NCBI RefSeq assembly: GCF_003704105.1
Contig: NZ_QUOQ01000005.1
Span: 186,001 to 250,000 of the forward strand
From: Brevundimonas lutea
Lineage (GTDB): Bacteria > Pseudomonadota > Alphaproteobacteria > Caulobacterales > Caulobacteraceae
Length of the DNA: 64,000 nt
Reading direction: 5' to 3'
In this document: in pieces, positions 45,433 to 53,482 of the stretch
How positions within the stretch are numbered: the first letter of the stretch is position 1
How the letters are laid out: each line of letters starts with the position of its first letter
Notes under the pieces: model-generated
What the model saw: the letters and a program-made list of their open reading frames with translations, nothing else
Databases searched by the model: none
Told to the model about the DNA's origin: nothing
Program-made: the position numbers and the translations under genes

Positions 45433-45750
45433 ATGCAAATGACCCCCGCTTTCGCCGCCCTCGCGGATCCGCATCGTCTCGCCATCGTCGCCATGCTGGC
45501 CGACGGCGAGCGACCGGCCGGTGATTTCGTGCAGGCCCTGCCGGTGGCCCAGCCGACGGTGTCGCGCCACCTGTCGGTGCTGCGCGAGGCCGGTCTGGTG
45601 CGCGTCAGAAAAGCGGGCGTGCAACGGCTCTATTCGCTCGATCCGAGGCCGCTGGCCGAGATCGACGCCTGGCTGGAGCCGTATCGCCGGTTCTGGTCCT
45701 CGAAACTGGACGCCTTGGAGGCGCACCTCGACCGGGAGTTTCCCCAATGA
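45433..45750 (+). CDS. ArsR-family transcriptional regulator
   Basis: Winged-helix regulator of 105 residues. The recognition region reads LPVAQPTVSRHLSVLREAGL, then the wing VRVRKAGVQRLYSL. No cysteine or histidine metal-site cluster is visible, so it belongs with the metal-independent ArsR proteins that travel with SRPBCC genes. It heads a five-gene operon in which every junction is a four-base ATGA overlap. It is likely self-regulated through the palindrome just upstream. Confidence 0.9.
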   Translation: MQMTPAFAALADPHRLAIVAMLADGERPAGDFVQALPVAQPTVSRHLSVLREAGLVRVRKAGVQRLYSLDPRPLAEIDAWLEPYRRFWSSKLDALEAHLDREFPQ

Positions 45751-46283
45751 CCGACGGCCACACCCTCGGCGCCGACGCCGGGACCTGGCGCGAAGCGGAC
45801 GGCGGATGGGAGCTGCGGTTCGAGCGCCGCCTGCGCCATTCGCCCGAACGGGTCTGGGCCGCCCTGACCACGCCCGAGGGCCTGCGCGGCTGGCTGGCCG
45901 CCGCCGAGATCGAACCGCGCGCCGGCGGGGCCATGATCCTGACCTTCGAACAGCCCGAAACCGAGGACTTCCCCTGTCGCGACGACGTGCGCCGCCAGGC
46001 CAACGAGATACTCACCTGGCGGCCGCCCGAGCTGTTCGAACACAGCTTCGGCCACCCCGACTCGGTGGTCAGCTGGCGCCTGCGGCCGGACGGCGGCGGC
46101 ACGCACCTGACCCTGACGCACCGCGTGCCGGCCGAGTGGGAGCGTGACCTGTCGCGCACCCTCAGCGGCTGGCATCATCACATGGAGGGGCTGGACGACG
46201 CGATCAGGGGCCGGCGTCACGGCTGGGATTGGCCGCGGTGGCGAGGGCTGCGCGCCGCTTATGCGGCGGAGGTCCGCCAATGA
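45747..46283 (+). CDS. SRPBCC (AHSA1-like) domain protein 1
   Basis: START/Bet v1-like ligand-binding protein of 178 residues in the activator-of-Hsp90 (AHSA1/Aha1-like) group. Family traits are RFERRLRHSPERVWAALTT, EGLRGWLAAAEIEPRAGG and the C-terminal helix GWHHHMEGLDDAI. These proteins bind hydrophobic ligands, and ArsR-SRPBCC pairs are common. Ligand unknown. Overlaps its neighbours on both sides. Confidence 0.85.
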   Translation: MTDGHTLGADAGTWREADGGWELRFERRLRHSPERVWAALTTPEGLRGWLAAAEIEPRAGGAMILTFEQPETEDFPCRDDVRRQANEILTWRPPELFEHSFGHPDSVVSWRLRPDGGGTHLTLTHRVPAEWERDLSRTLSGWHHHMEGLDDAIRGRRHGWDWPRWRGLRAAYAAEVRQ

Positions 46284-46777
46284 CCGAGTTAGGCGTAGCT
46301 GAGGCCGGCATGCTGATCCGCCGATCGCCGGAGGTGGTGTTCGCCGCCGTCGCCGAACCCGATCAGATCGCCCGCTACTGGTTCACCGAAGCGAGCGGGC
46401 CGCTGGCCGAGGGCGCCAGCGTGCGCTGGACCTGGGGCATGTACGGCTTCTCGACCGAGGTTCAGGTCAAGGCCTTCGAGCCGGGCCGCCGCATCCTGAT
46501 GGACTGGGACGTCGACAGCGATCCGACAGAGGTGGAGTGGGTCTTCGAAGACCATCCGCTTGGAACGTGGTTGACCGTGGTCAACCGGGGCTTCTCGGGC
46601 AGCCCGTCCAAGCAGGCGGCCAAGGCGATCGAGTCCACCGGCGGCTTCGCCCTGGTCCTGGCCGGGCTGAAGGTCTGGCTGGAGCATGGGATCGAGCCCG
46701 ACCTGGTCGAGGATCGCCACCCCTCGGCCTGGGCGCCGGGATGGGCAGGCGGGCGATCAGAGGAAACGACACGATGA
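46280..46777 (+). CDS. SRPBCC domain protein 2
   Basis: Second START-fold protein, 165 residues from MTELGVAEAG. The family pattern is IRRSPEVVFAAVAEPDQIARYWF followed by W-rich strands and the C-terminal helix ALVLAGLKVWLEHG (given in pieces: SPEVVFAAV, QIARYWF). Low similarity to the first SRPBCC protein suggests old duplication or separate recruitment. Start and stop overlap both neighbours by four bases. Confidence 0.85.
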   Translation: MTELGVAEAGMLIRRSPEVVFAAVAEPDQIARYWFTEASGPLAEGASVRWTWGMYGFSTEVQVKAFEPGRRILMDWDVDSDPTEVEWVFEDHPLGTWLTVVNRGFSGSPSKQAAKAIESTGGFALVLAGLKVWLEHGIEPDLVEDRHPSAWAPGWAGGRSEETTR

Positions 46778-47205
46778 GCGATTGGCTGGATCAAATGGTC
46801 GGCGAGTGGACCTTCGAAGGGCGCTCCGTGCCCGATCATCCCGCGCAACGGCAGACCGGGACCGAGCGGGTCGATCGCCGGGGCGTCTGGCTGGTGATGG
46901 AGGGCAACGACTATCGCTTTCAGATCGCGCTCGATCCCGAGACCGGCGAGGCCACGGGCGACTTCGTCAACTGGGGCCACCCTCATCTGTGGACCTATCG
47001 CGGAGGCGTGGAGGCCGACGGTCGGCTTCACCTGCGCAGCCGGGGCCCCAGCTTCGATGGGGAGGGCGAGGTCGCCGACTACGACGACGTGTTCGAACAA
47101 CTCTCGGCCGATCATCGACGGCAGACCGGTCGGGTCAAGGGCGCTGACGGCCAGTGGCGCGACTTCACCGTCACCGACTATCGCCGCAAGGGAGCCTCCG
47201 CATGA
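46774..47205 (+). CDS. DUF1579-like protein
   Basis: Protein of 143 residues, rich in beta strands. The start DWLDQMVGEWTFEGRS matches the lipocalin-like DUF1579 group, where the G-x-W motif begins the barrel. No signal peptide, so cytoplasmic. Function unknown; in this operon it may bind or process the same small molecule as the SRPBCC and VOC proteins. Confidence 0.72.
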   Translation: MSDWLDQMVGEWTFEGRSVPDHPAQRQTGTERVDRRGVWLVMEGNDYRFQIALDPETGEATGDFVNWGHPHLWTYRGGVEADGRLHLRSRGPSFDGEGEVADYDDVFEQLSADHRRQTGRVKGADGQWRDFTVTDYRRKGASA

Positions 47206-47600
47206 TCCGCATCAGGCTGACCAGCATCGCCGTCGACGATCAGGACAAGGCCGAGGCCTTCTATGTCGGCACGCTGGGCTTCCAGGTGAAGCAGAACATT
47301 CCCATGGGGTCGGTGCGCTGGTTGAGCGTCGTCTCCCCTGCCGATCCGGAAGGGGTCGAGCTGTCAATCGAACCCGGAGGCCAACGACCTGAGGTTCGCG
47401 CCTTTCAGGACTGGATGCGAGCGCAGGGCATCCCCTGGACTGCCTTTCAGGTCGATGACATCGACGCCGAACATGCGCGCCTGACCCGACTGGGGGTCGC
47501 GTTCCTCGGTGACCCCCAGGACATGGGCGCCGTGCGTGGCGCCACACTGAACGACACCTACGGCAACCTGATCATGCTGTATCAGGCGATCGCGGACTGA
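47202..47600 (+). CDS. VOC/glyoxalase-fold protein
   Basis: Vicinal-oxygen-chelate fold protein of 132 residues, starting MIRIRLTSIAVDDQDKAEAF with FYVGTLGFQV, typical of the SnoaL-unlike YP-type VOC proteins. The C-terminal half ends LNDTYGNLIMLYQ, the usual metal-ligand or structural position. It could be a dioxygenase, isomerase or resistance protein. Last gene of the ArsR operon. Its 3' end overlaps the WD40 gene on the other strand by 19 bases. Confidence 0.85.
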   Translation: MIRIRLTSIAVDDQDKAEAFYVGTLGFQVKQNIPMGSVRWLSVVSPADPEGVELSIEPGGQRPEVRAFQDWMRAQGIPWTAFQVDDIDAEHARLTRLGVAFLGDPQDMGAVRGATLNDTYGNLIMLYQAIAD

Positions 47601-48562
47601 AGATCAACGACCCCCGCCTCGCCATCCTCGCGGGCCCAGCAGACGCTCGAAGCGTCCGCGTTCATGGACAGGGCGACGACCGGCGCGCCGCGATCCTCGC
47701 TGAGCCAATTCAGCCGGTCGCCTGCCGGCTCGGCCAGCCACACCCGGCCGTCGGCCAGACCCGCCGCGAGATAGCCGTGGGCCGGGCTGGAGGCCACGGC
47801 TGTCACAACCGTATCGTCGCCCTCGCGGCCGATCTCGATCGCCGACTGGCCCATGGGCCCGTTGGCGCCCGACAGCGGCCACAACACGCCCCCGTGCGCG
47901 CCCGAGGTCGCCATCAGCCGGCCCTTGGCCAGAAAGCTCATGTCGCGGATCCGCGCCGGATAGCCGCCCATGCGCATGTCCTTGGCGTCACTGAGCCGCC
48001 AGCCGTGCAGCTGGTTGTCCTGCATGGCGGTGAACAGGAAGCGACCATCGGGGGCGAAGGCCACGGCCGTGTGCGACCCGGCCCATTTCATCATGGTCGG
48101 CTTCTGGCTCTCGATGCGCGCGAACCACAGGGCCGCCCCGCCATAGGTCGCCGCCGCCAGCCGCCGCCCCTTGGGATCGAAGGCCAGGGCCGCAACGGTG
48201 CGTTCATGGGCGAAGTCGCGGCGGAACAGGTCGTCCTTGACGTCCAGCACGCTCGCGGTGCGTCCGCTGGAAAAGGCGATCAGGCCCGTCCCGGGCGCCG
48301 CCGCCACGGCGTCGACCCAGCCCTTGACGGTGGCCAGCACGGCGGCGGCGTCGCGACGCGTCCAGACCAGCTTGCCGTCGTCGCCGCCGGTGACGATCCC
48401 GTCGCCGGACGGATGGACGGCGGCGCACAGCACCGCCCCATCATGCGCCTCGGTCCGCTCGCCCGAGGCGAACCGCACCGACCCGTCGCCGAGCGCGAAC
48501 ACCGCGCCCTGGCGATCGAACAGGGCGGCGGTCGGCTGGGCGTCAAAGGTGAAGGCCGTCAC
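47582..48562 (-). CDS. WD40-repeat protein coupled to COG0523 GTPase
   Basis: Cytoplasmic beta-propeller of 326 residues with about six or seven blades; recognisable blades include AVLCAAVHPSGDGIVTGGDDGKLVW and SHTAVAFAPDGRFLFTAMQD (shortened here: AAVHPSGDGIVTGGDDG, VAFAPDGRFLF). No catalytic motif. The GTG start overlaps the GTPase stop (GTGA), so the two are co-translated. Similar WD40 genes lie next to COG0523 GTPases in other alphaproteobacteria, pointing to a scaffold role in zinc allocation. That role is inferred. Confidence 0.8.
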   Translation of the reverse strand: MTAFTFDAQPTAALFDRQGAVFALGDGSVRFASGERTEAHDGAVLCAAVHPSGDGIVTGGDDGKLVWTRRDAAAVLATVKGWVDAVAAAPGTGLIAFSSGRTASVLDVKDDLFRRDFAHERTVAALAFDPKGRRLAAATYGGAALWFARIESQKPTMMKWAGSHTAVAFAPDGRFLFTAMQDNQLHGWRLSDAKDMRMGGYPARIRDMSFLAKGRLMATSGAHGGVLWPLSGANGPMGQSAIEIGREGDDTVVTAVASSPAHGYLAAGLADGRVWLAEPAGDRLNWLSEDRGAPVVALSMNADASSVCWAREDGEAGVVDLQSAIA

Positions 48563-49674
48563 GCCGCGCAGGCCTCGAAGCCGGCCTTGAGCGCGGCCTC
48601 GTCCAGGTCGCGGCCGATGAAGACGGCGCGGCTCCAGCGGCGCTCGGTGTCGCCCCATTCGCGCTGGAGATCGCCCTCCAGGATCATGTGCACCGCCTGA
48701 AAGACCAGGCGACGGTCCTCGCCGTGAACGTCGATGATGCCCTTGGCGCGCAGGATGTCCTGGCCCTTGGAAGCCAGCAGCTCGTCCAGCCAGCGGGTGA
48801 AGCGGGCGCCGTCGATAGGCCGATCGAGGCTGAGGGAGACGCCCCGGATATCGTCCTGATGGGCGTGGCCGCGCGCGCCGGAGGGAGAGTCCAGTGTGTC
48901 CAGTTCGCCGTCGTGGTCATGATGGCCGTGGTCGTGGCCATGCTCATGCCCGTGGTGATCGTGGCCGCAGTGTTCGTCGTGGACGTGGCCGGGCTCGCCG
49001 TGGGCGGGCCCCGACCCGGGCGTATCGAATTCCGGATGGAGGTCGCGGATGCGCTCCAGATCGAAGCCGCCCAGCCCCAGCACCTGGTCCAGCGGCACGT
49101 CGGCACGCACGGCGCGGGTGATAGGCGCCAGCGGGTTCAGCCCGCGCAGGCGTCGCTCCACGGTCGCCAGTTCGTCCTCGGAGGCGAGGTCGGTCTTGTT
49201 CAGGATGATGCGGTCGGCGAAGGCGACCTGCTCGCGCGCTTCCTTCGAGTCGTCCAACCGCGCCATGACGTGACGGGCGTCGACCAGGGCGGTGACGCTG
49301 TCCAGCTGGGTCTTGGCCTGGACATCGGCGTCGACGAAGAAGGTCTGGGCCACCGGGCCTGGGTCGGCCAGGCCCGTGGTCTCGACGATGATAGCGTCAA
49401 AGGCGGGCTGGCCCGGCCGCTGGCGCTTCATCAGGCCGGAGACGACCCGGATCAGGTCGCCGCGCACGGTGCAGCAGACGCAGCCGTTGTTCATCTCGAA
49501 CACATCCTCGTCGGCCCCGACCACCAGGTCGTTGTCGATGCCGATCTCGCCGAACTCGTTGACGATGACGGCGTATCGCTTGCCGTGGTCCTCGGTGAGG
49601 ATGCGATTCAGCAGGGTGGTCTTGCCGGCGCCGAGATAGCCGGTCAGCACGGTCACGGGGATCTTGTCGGTCAT
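48559..49674 (-). CDS. COG0523 (ZNG1/YjiA-like) zinc-chaperone GTPase
   Basis: G3E-family GTPase of 371 residues. Motifs in order are Walker A GYLGAGKTTLLN (residues 10-21), the metal-binding CVCC near 65-68, the Walker B/E-T-T-G (IIVETTGLADPG) and NKTD. The linker between domains is His/Asp-rich (repeated HDHxH near 250-285), a zinc store or sensor. The C-terminal CobW domain ends AVFIGRDLDE. Under zinc shortage these proteins pass zinc to client enzymes. It lies in a Zur-box operon. Confidence 0.93.
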   Translation of the reverse strand: MTDKIPVTVLTGYLGAGKTTLLNRILTEDHGKRYAVIVNEFGEIGIDNDLVVGADEDVFEMNNGCVCCTVRGDLIRVVSGLMKRQRPGQPAFDAIIVETTGLADPGPVAQTFFVDADVQAKTQLDSVTALVDARHVMARLDDSKEAREQVAFADRIILNKTDLASEDELATVERRLRGLNPLAPITRAVRADVPLDQVLGLGGFDLERIRDLHPEFDTPGSGPAHGEPGHVHDEHCGHDHHGHEHGHDHGHHDHDGELDTLDSPSGARGHAHQDDIRGVSLSLDRPIDGARFTRWLDELLASKGQDILRAKGIIDVHGEDRRLVFQAVHMILEGDLQREWGDTERRWSRAVFIGRDLDEAALKAGFEACAA

Positions 49675-49711
49675 GGCCGCCAGATGGCGCTTCGGGGGCC
49701 GCTTGTGAAGA

Positions 49712-50677
49712 TCAGCAGCCAGGACAATCCGGCAGGGGCTCGGGCTCCGTCTGGAAGGTGGTGTGGCCGATGCCGAAGCGATCGCGGACCAGGCCTTGCG
49801 CCTCGGCCAGAAGGGCCGGGACGTCCGGGCGGTCATGGACCAGGTGCACGGTCAGGGCGGTCTCGGTGGTCGACAGGGCCCAGACGTGCAGGTCGTGGAC
49901 GGCGCGGACACCGGGGAGCTCGGTCAGGGCGCGGCTGACGGCGGCCATGTCGACCCCGGCCGGGGCCCCGTCCAGCGCCAGATTGACCGAGTCCTTCAGC
50001 AGGCCCCAGGTGCCCAGCAGGATCACCGCCACGATGGCCAGGCTGACCAGCGGATCGACCAGGCTCCAGCCGGTCAGCAGGATCACGCCGCCGGCGACGA
50101 CGACCCCCAGCGACACCCCGGCGTCGGCCAGCATGTGCAGATAGGCGCCGCGGGCGTTGAGGTCGTGCTGGCTGTTCATGAACAGCATGGCCGTGCCCAG
50201 ATTGATGACGAAGCCGATGCCGGCCACGATCATGATGGTCCAGGATTCGACCGACGCCGGCTCGGCGAAGCGGCGCACGGCCTCGAAGGCGATGGCCCCA
50301 CAGGCGAAGATCAACAGCAGGGCGTTGCCGAGAGCCGCGAGCACCGTGGCCTTCCCCAGCCCATAGGTGCGACGCCCGCCCGCCGCGCCGTGGGCGCTGT
50401 GCCGCGCCAGCCAGGCCGCGCCGCCGGCCATGGCCAGGCCCAGCACGTCCGACAGATTGTGCCCGGCGTCGGCCAGCAGCGCCGTCGAGCCCGCGATCAG
50501 CCCGGCCGTGAACTCCACCACCACGAAGGCGAGATTGACCGCCAGTCCGACGGCGTAGCGCCAGTCGCCGGTGTCGACCGGACCATGGTGATGCCCGTGG
50601 CCGTGCGTGTGTCCATGCCCGTGGCCGTGCCCGCCGCCCGGATGGTGATGCGTGTGGCTGTGGGCGTCGTGGGCCAT
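49712..50677 (-). CDS. Cation diffusion facilitator (CDF) transporter
   Basis: Proton-coupled divalent metal exporter of 321 residues, ZitB/CzcD type. The N terminus is extremely His/Gly-rich (residues 3-33). Six helices follow, with metal-site motifs HNLSD (about 72-76) and HMLAD (about 181-185), and a C-terminal cytoplasmic domain with GVRAVHDLHVWAL. It normally exports Zn, Co or similar. Its position between two genes behind a Zur box is unexpected, because Zur operons are switched on when zinc is low. Confidence 0.92.
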   Translation of the reverse strand: MAHDAHSHTHHHPGGGHGHGHGHTHGHGHHHGPVDTGDWRYAVGLAVNLAFVVVEFTAGLIAGSTALLADAGHNLSDVLGLAMAGGAAWLARHSAHGAAGGRRTYGLGKATVLAALGNALLLIFACGAIAFEAVRRFAEPASVESWTIMIVAGIGFVINLGTAMLFMNSQHDLNARGAYLHMLADAGVSLGVVVAGGVILLTGWSLVDPLVSLAIVAVILLGTWGLLKDSVNLALDGAPAGVDMAAVSRALTELPGVRAVHDLHVWALSTTETALTVHLVHDRPDVPALLAEAQGLVRDRFGIGHTTFQTEPEPLPDCPGC

Positions 50678-50697
50678 TCGCCAGCGTTAGCCCCGTC

Positions 50698-51354
50698 TCA
50701 GTGGGGGTGGAAGAGGACGACCAGCCCGAGCCCGATCAGGGCCAGGCCCAGGATCAGGCCTTCATACCGCGCCAGCCGTTCCAGCTTCAGCGCCGTTGAG
50801 CCCGCCCAGGCGAATCCGGTCAGCACGACCATGCCCAGGGTCGCCCCGGCCCAGAAGGCGACGGTCAGGGCGAGCAGCGCCGGAACCCCGGCGTTGGCGG
50901 CGCCCAGATAAAGCGGCAGCAGCACCTCGCCGGGCGACACGGCCAGCATCACGATCAGACCCCAGAACGCCGCCGCGTGACCGTGTCCGGTCGTCCGTTC
51001 GGCCGCCACGGCCTGGGCGCCAACGCCGCGCGCCGGTCGCCGACTGTAGCGCCACAGATACCAACCGCCCATGCCCAGCAGCGCTCCGCCGGCCAGATAG
51101 GGCAGCAGGCCGGTGATCCAGTGATCGATGGCCAGGCCCGCGGCGATGATCACCAGCCCGACCGTCGCGGTCGATAGGGTGTGGGCGAACGCCGCCGCCG
51201 CCGCCGCCCACAAGGTCTGGCGACCGGTCCACCCCTGGGCGCGGCCGACAAGGACGAAGGGCAGCCAGTGGGTCGGCAGGGCCGTGTGCAGGGCCGCCGC
51301 CACGAAGCCGCCGCCGATCAGCGACAGGGTCAGGGAATGGGCGGCGGGGTCCAT
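50698..51354 (-). CDS. Polytopic membrane protein, NicO/UreH-like
   Basis: Membrane protein of 218 residues with about six helices. HTALPTHWLPFVLVG in helix 1 and VSPGEVLLPLYLGA in helix 4 recall the H-x4-D/T-H and S-P-x-E motifs of NicO, UreH and related nickel/cobalt or sulfite-type permeases. The family assignment is tentative. As first gene after a near-perfect Zur box it is a candidate zinc uptake or redistribution protein. The CDF gene follows after 20 bases. Confidence 0.6.
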   Translation of the reverse strand: MDPAAHSLTLSLIGGGFVAAALHTALPTHWLPFVLVGRAQGWTGRQTLWAAAAAAFAHTLSTATVGLVIIAAGLAIDHWITGLLPYLAGGALLGMGGWYLWRYSRRPARGVGAQAVAAERTTGHGHAAAFWGLIVMLAVSPGEVLLPLYLGAANAGVPALLALTVAFWAGATLGMVVLTGFAWAGSTALKLERLARYEGLILGLALIGLGLVVLFHPH

Positions 51355-51370
51355 CGCCGACCCCTAAACT

Positions 51371-51383
51371 GTTATAGTGTAAC
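51371..51383 (-). promoter_or_regulatory. Zur box before the zinc operon
   Basis: GTTATAGTGTAAC differs by one base from the Zur consensus GTTATANTATAAC, and is flanked by an extra AAACT/AACTTT dyad. It lies 17 bases upstream of the membrane-protein start and would block the promoter when zinc is plentiful. The operon downstream (51354 to 47582) includes a COG0523 GTPase, a standard Zur target, which supports the call. Confidence 0.78.
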
Positions 51384-51422
51384 TTTCCAGCAGAATCGCG
51401 CGCTGCGGCGATCATCGCTCTT

Positions 51423-52445
51423 TCAGTCCGGGAGGCCGGGTCCTTTCGCGATTTCGTCGGAGAAGCGATCGAATTCGGCGAGAAACCGCCCGCGCAGGGG
51501 GTCTGTCTCCATGATCACTTCGTGCCGCGCGCCTTCGACCTCGACGTAGTGCGCCCCGGGAATCCGCTTGGCCGCCCAGGCGTTGGTGGTCTTCCAGACG
51601 CGGGTGTCATCCCCCGACTGCACGACCGCCAACGGCGTCGCCACGCGCCGCAGCGCCCGGGGCTTGAGCGCCCGTTCGCCGGCGTCGAGCGCAAAGGCCA
51701 GCCAGCCCCAGGTGGGACCGCCCAGCGCCAGATGCGGGCATGCCAGAAGCTGCTGGCGGAACAAATCGTAGCGGCCCTCGTCGGATGTCAGGGCGTTGTG
51801 TTCGAAGTCGTGAGCGAAGGGATCGTCCAGTTCGCCCAGCACATAGTCGCCGGCCTTGCCGTTTCTGACGTGCCAACGGGTGGCCAGTTTGACCGACCAC
51901 ATCGACCGCTTGCCGGTGGTGATGCGGAGCATCGGGCTGGATAGCAAGGCGGCGGCGAAGCGGCTCTCCCCGGCCTGCAGGCTCAGCAGGTTCAATGTCG
52001 CGCCCATGGAATGGCCGAGCATCATCCAGGGCTTGGGCAGGCGCGCCTCAAAGGCGGAGATCAAGCGGCTGTAGTCGTCCAGAAACTCCTCGACCGCTCG
52101 CGCGTGGCCCTTCATCCGGTCGGGCAACAGGCGCGCGGACAGCCCCTGGCCGCGCCAGTCATGAGCCAGGACGCACCAGTCGCGCGCCAGAAGATTGCCG
52201 ATGAGCTCATAGTATTTCTCGATCGGCTCGGTTCGTCCGGGGCTGACCACCACGGTTCCGCGCGGCGTCCCGGCTGGTGTCCACAGGGCGGCGCGCAGGC
52301 GCAGACCCCCGGCGCCCCTGAACCACTCCGCCGATCCGCCCGGTGGCGGTTGCGCGCCGGGCACCCCCATCAATGGAGCCGCCTCGGCGAACTCCCTGGC
52401 TCGGTTCCTTACCGGCGCCCGCTCCGTACCCCCCGCGGCGCTCAT
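51423..52445 (-). CDS. Alpha/beta hydrolase, lysophospholipase/monoglyceride-lipase type
   Basis: Serine hydrolase of 340 residues. The nucleophile is Ser146 in LGHSMGATL; LAHDWRGQGLS is typical of the PldB/monoacylglycerol-lipase group. The acid and base lie in QSGDDTRV and GARHEVIME. The first 40 residues are not conserved and the real start may be Met26. No signal peptide. The start overlaps the stop of the methyltransferase-like gene (ATGA), so they share an operon. Confidence 0.86.
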   Translation of the reverse strand: MSAAGGTERAPVRNRAREFAEAAPLMGVPGAQPPPGGSAEWFRGAGGLRLRAALWTPAGTPRGTVVVSPGRTEPIEKYYELIGNLLARDWCVLAHDWRGQGLSARLLPDRMKGHARAVEEFLDDYSRLISAFEARLPKPWMMLGHSMGATLNLLSLQAGESRFAAALLSSPMLRITTGKRSMWSVKLATRWHVRNGKAGDYVLGELDDPFAHDFEHNALTSDEGRYDLFRQQLLACPHLALGGPTWGWLAFALDAGERALKPRALRRVATPLAVVQSGDDTRVWKTTNAWAAKRIPGAHYVEVEGARHEVIMETDPLRGRFLAEFDRFSDEIAKGPGLPD

Positions 52446-53374
52446 GCGGGCTTGCGGAACTTGAGCGTCATGCGGTCGCTCTCGCCAATCTCGTCATAGG
52501 GCGTGTGGTCGAAGGTCGGGTCCGGCGGCTCGCCCATCGGCGCGCTAAGACGCTGCGGCGGCAGGGTCTCGACGCCGAAGGGATGGTCCTTGGTATCCTC
52601 GGGATTGGCGTTGATGTCGCTGGCCTCGACGAAAACGAAGCCGGCCTCCTCGGCCAACTGCCGGACGAAGGCTTCCTGCACATAGCCCGAAGCCGCGGCC
52701 GGATCCTGATCCTCGTCGGCGGCGGCGCGGTGCTGCTCGATGCCAAGGATGCCGCCCGGCTTCAGCGCCACGAAGGCGTCGGCGAAGGCCTTTTCCGCCA
52801 GGCCCGCCGCCATGAAAAGATGAAGGCTGCGCATGAACAGGGCCAGATCGGCGCTGCCGGCGGGCGCGACCTCGACGCTGGTCGGTCCGAATTCGGTGAT
52901 CTCGACATCGCCATAGACGCGACGGTTGCGGAAGCGGTCACGGAACCGCTCCATCAACTGAGCCTGGGCCGGCACCGGCGTCTCGCCCAGTTCGAACCCG
53001 GCGGCGTAGAGCTTGCCGCCGCCCCGTGCCAGGTAGGGGCCTAGGATCTCGGTGTACCAGCCCGCCCCGGGCCAGAACTCGACCACCGTCATACCCGGCT
53101 GGAGGCCGAAGAAGGTCAGGGTTTCGAGAGGATGACGCCAGACGTCGCGGGCGCTGTCATTGGTACGCCAGTCGCCGGCGACGGCCCATTCAAGCGTGCC
53201 CTCACGCGGCCCCGTCGGCGCCGGCGGTTCGCCGGGGTCGGCCGCCTTCTCCTCGCGGCGCCCACAGGCGGCGACCACCCCGGTGGCGGCGGTCAGCATC
53301 AGCAGGCGGCGACGCGAGGGGCCCGGACTCGCTTCCGGGGCCGGGAGGGCGCGCTCCGGCAGGGGTGGTTTCAC
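52442..53374 (-). CDS. Exported class I SAM-methyltransferase-like lipoprotein
   Basis: Protein of 310 residues from GTG 53374. Twin-arginine RRRLLMLTAATGVVAAC suggests Tat export and lipidation at the cysteine. The Rossmann motif VVEFWPGAGWYTEILGPYL is a clear SAM-binding glycine loop variant, followed by FVALKPGGILGIEQHR. The C-terminal HPFGVETLPPQRL and GESDRMTLKFRKPA are shared with the paralogue at 53483. Methyltransferase chemistry outside the cytoplasm would lack SAM, so true function is open. Confidence 0.78.
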   Translation of the reverse strand: MKPPLPERALPAPEASPGPSRRRLLMLTAATGVVAACGRREEKAADPGEPPAPTGPREGTLEWAVAGDWRTNDSARDVWRHPLETLTFFGLQPGMTVVEFWPGAGWYTEILGPYLARGGGKLYAAGFELGETPVPAQAQLMERFRDRFRNRRVYGDVEITEFGPTSVEVAPAGSADLALFMRSLHLFMAAGLAEKAFADAFVALKPGGILGIEQHRAAADEDQDPAAASGYVQEAFVRQLAEEAGFVFVEASDINANPEDTKDHPFGVETLPPQRLSAPMGEPPDPTFDHTPYDEIGESDRMTLKFRKPA

Positions 53375-53482
53375 GATCAGCCTAATCCTAGATCGGACGC
53401 CCGCATCCGTCCGACCCACGAAGGTCTAGAGACGTTCGCGGGGGGCGTCCACCGTAACGCGCGGCGATTTGCCGACGGGGGC

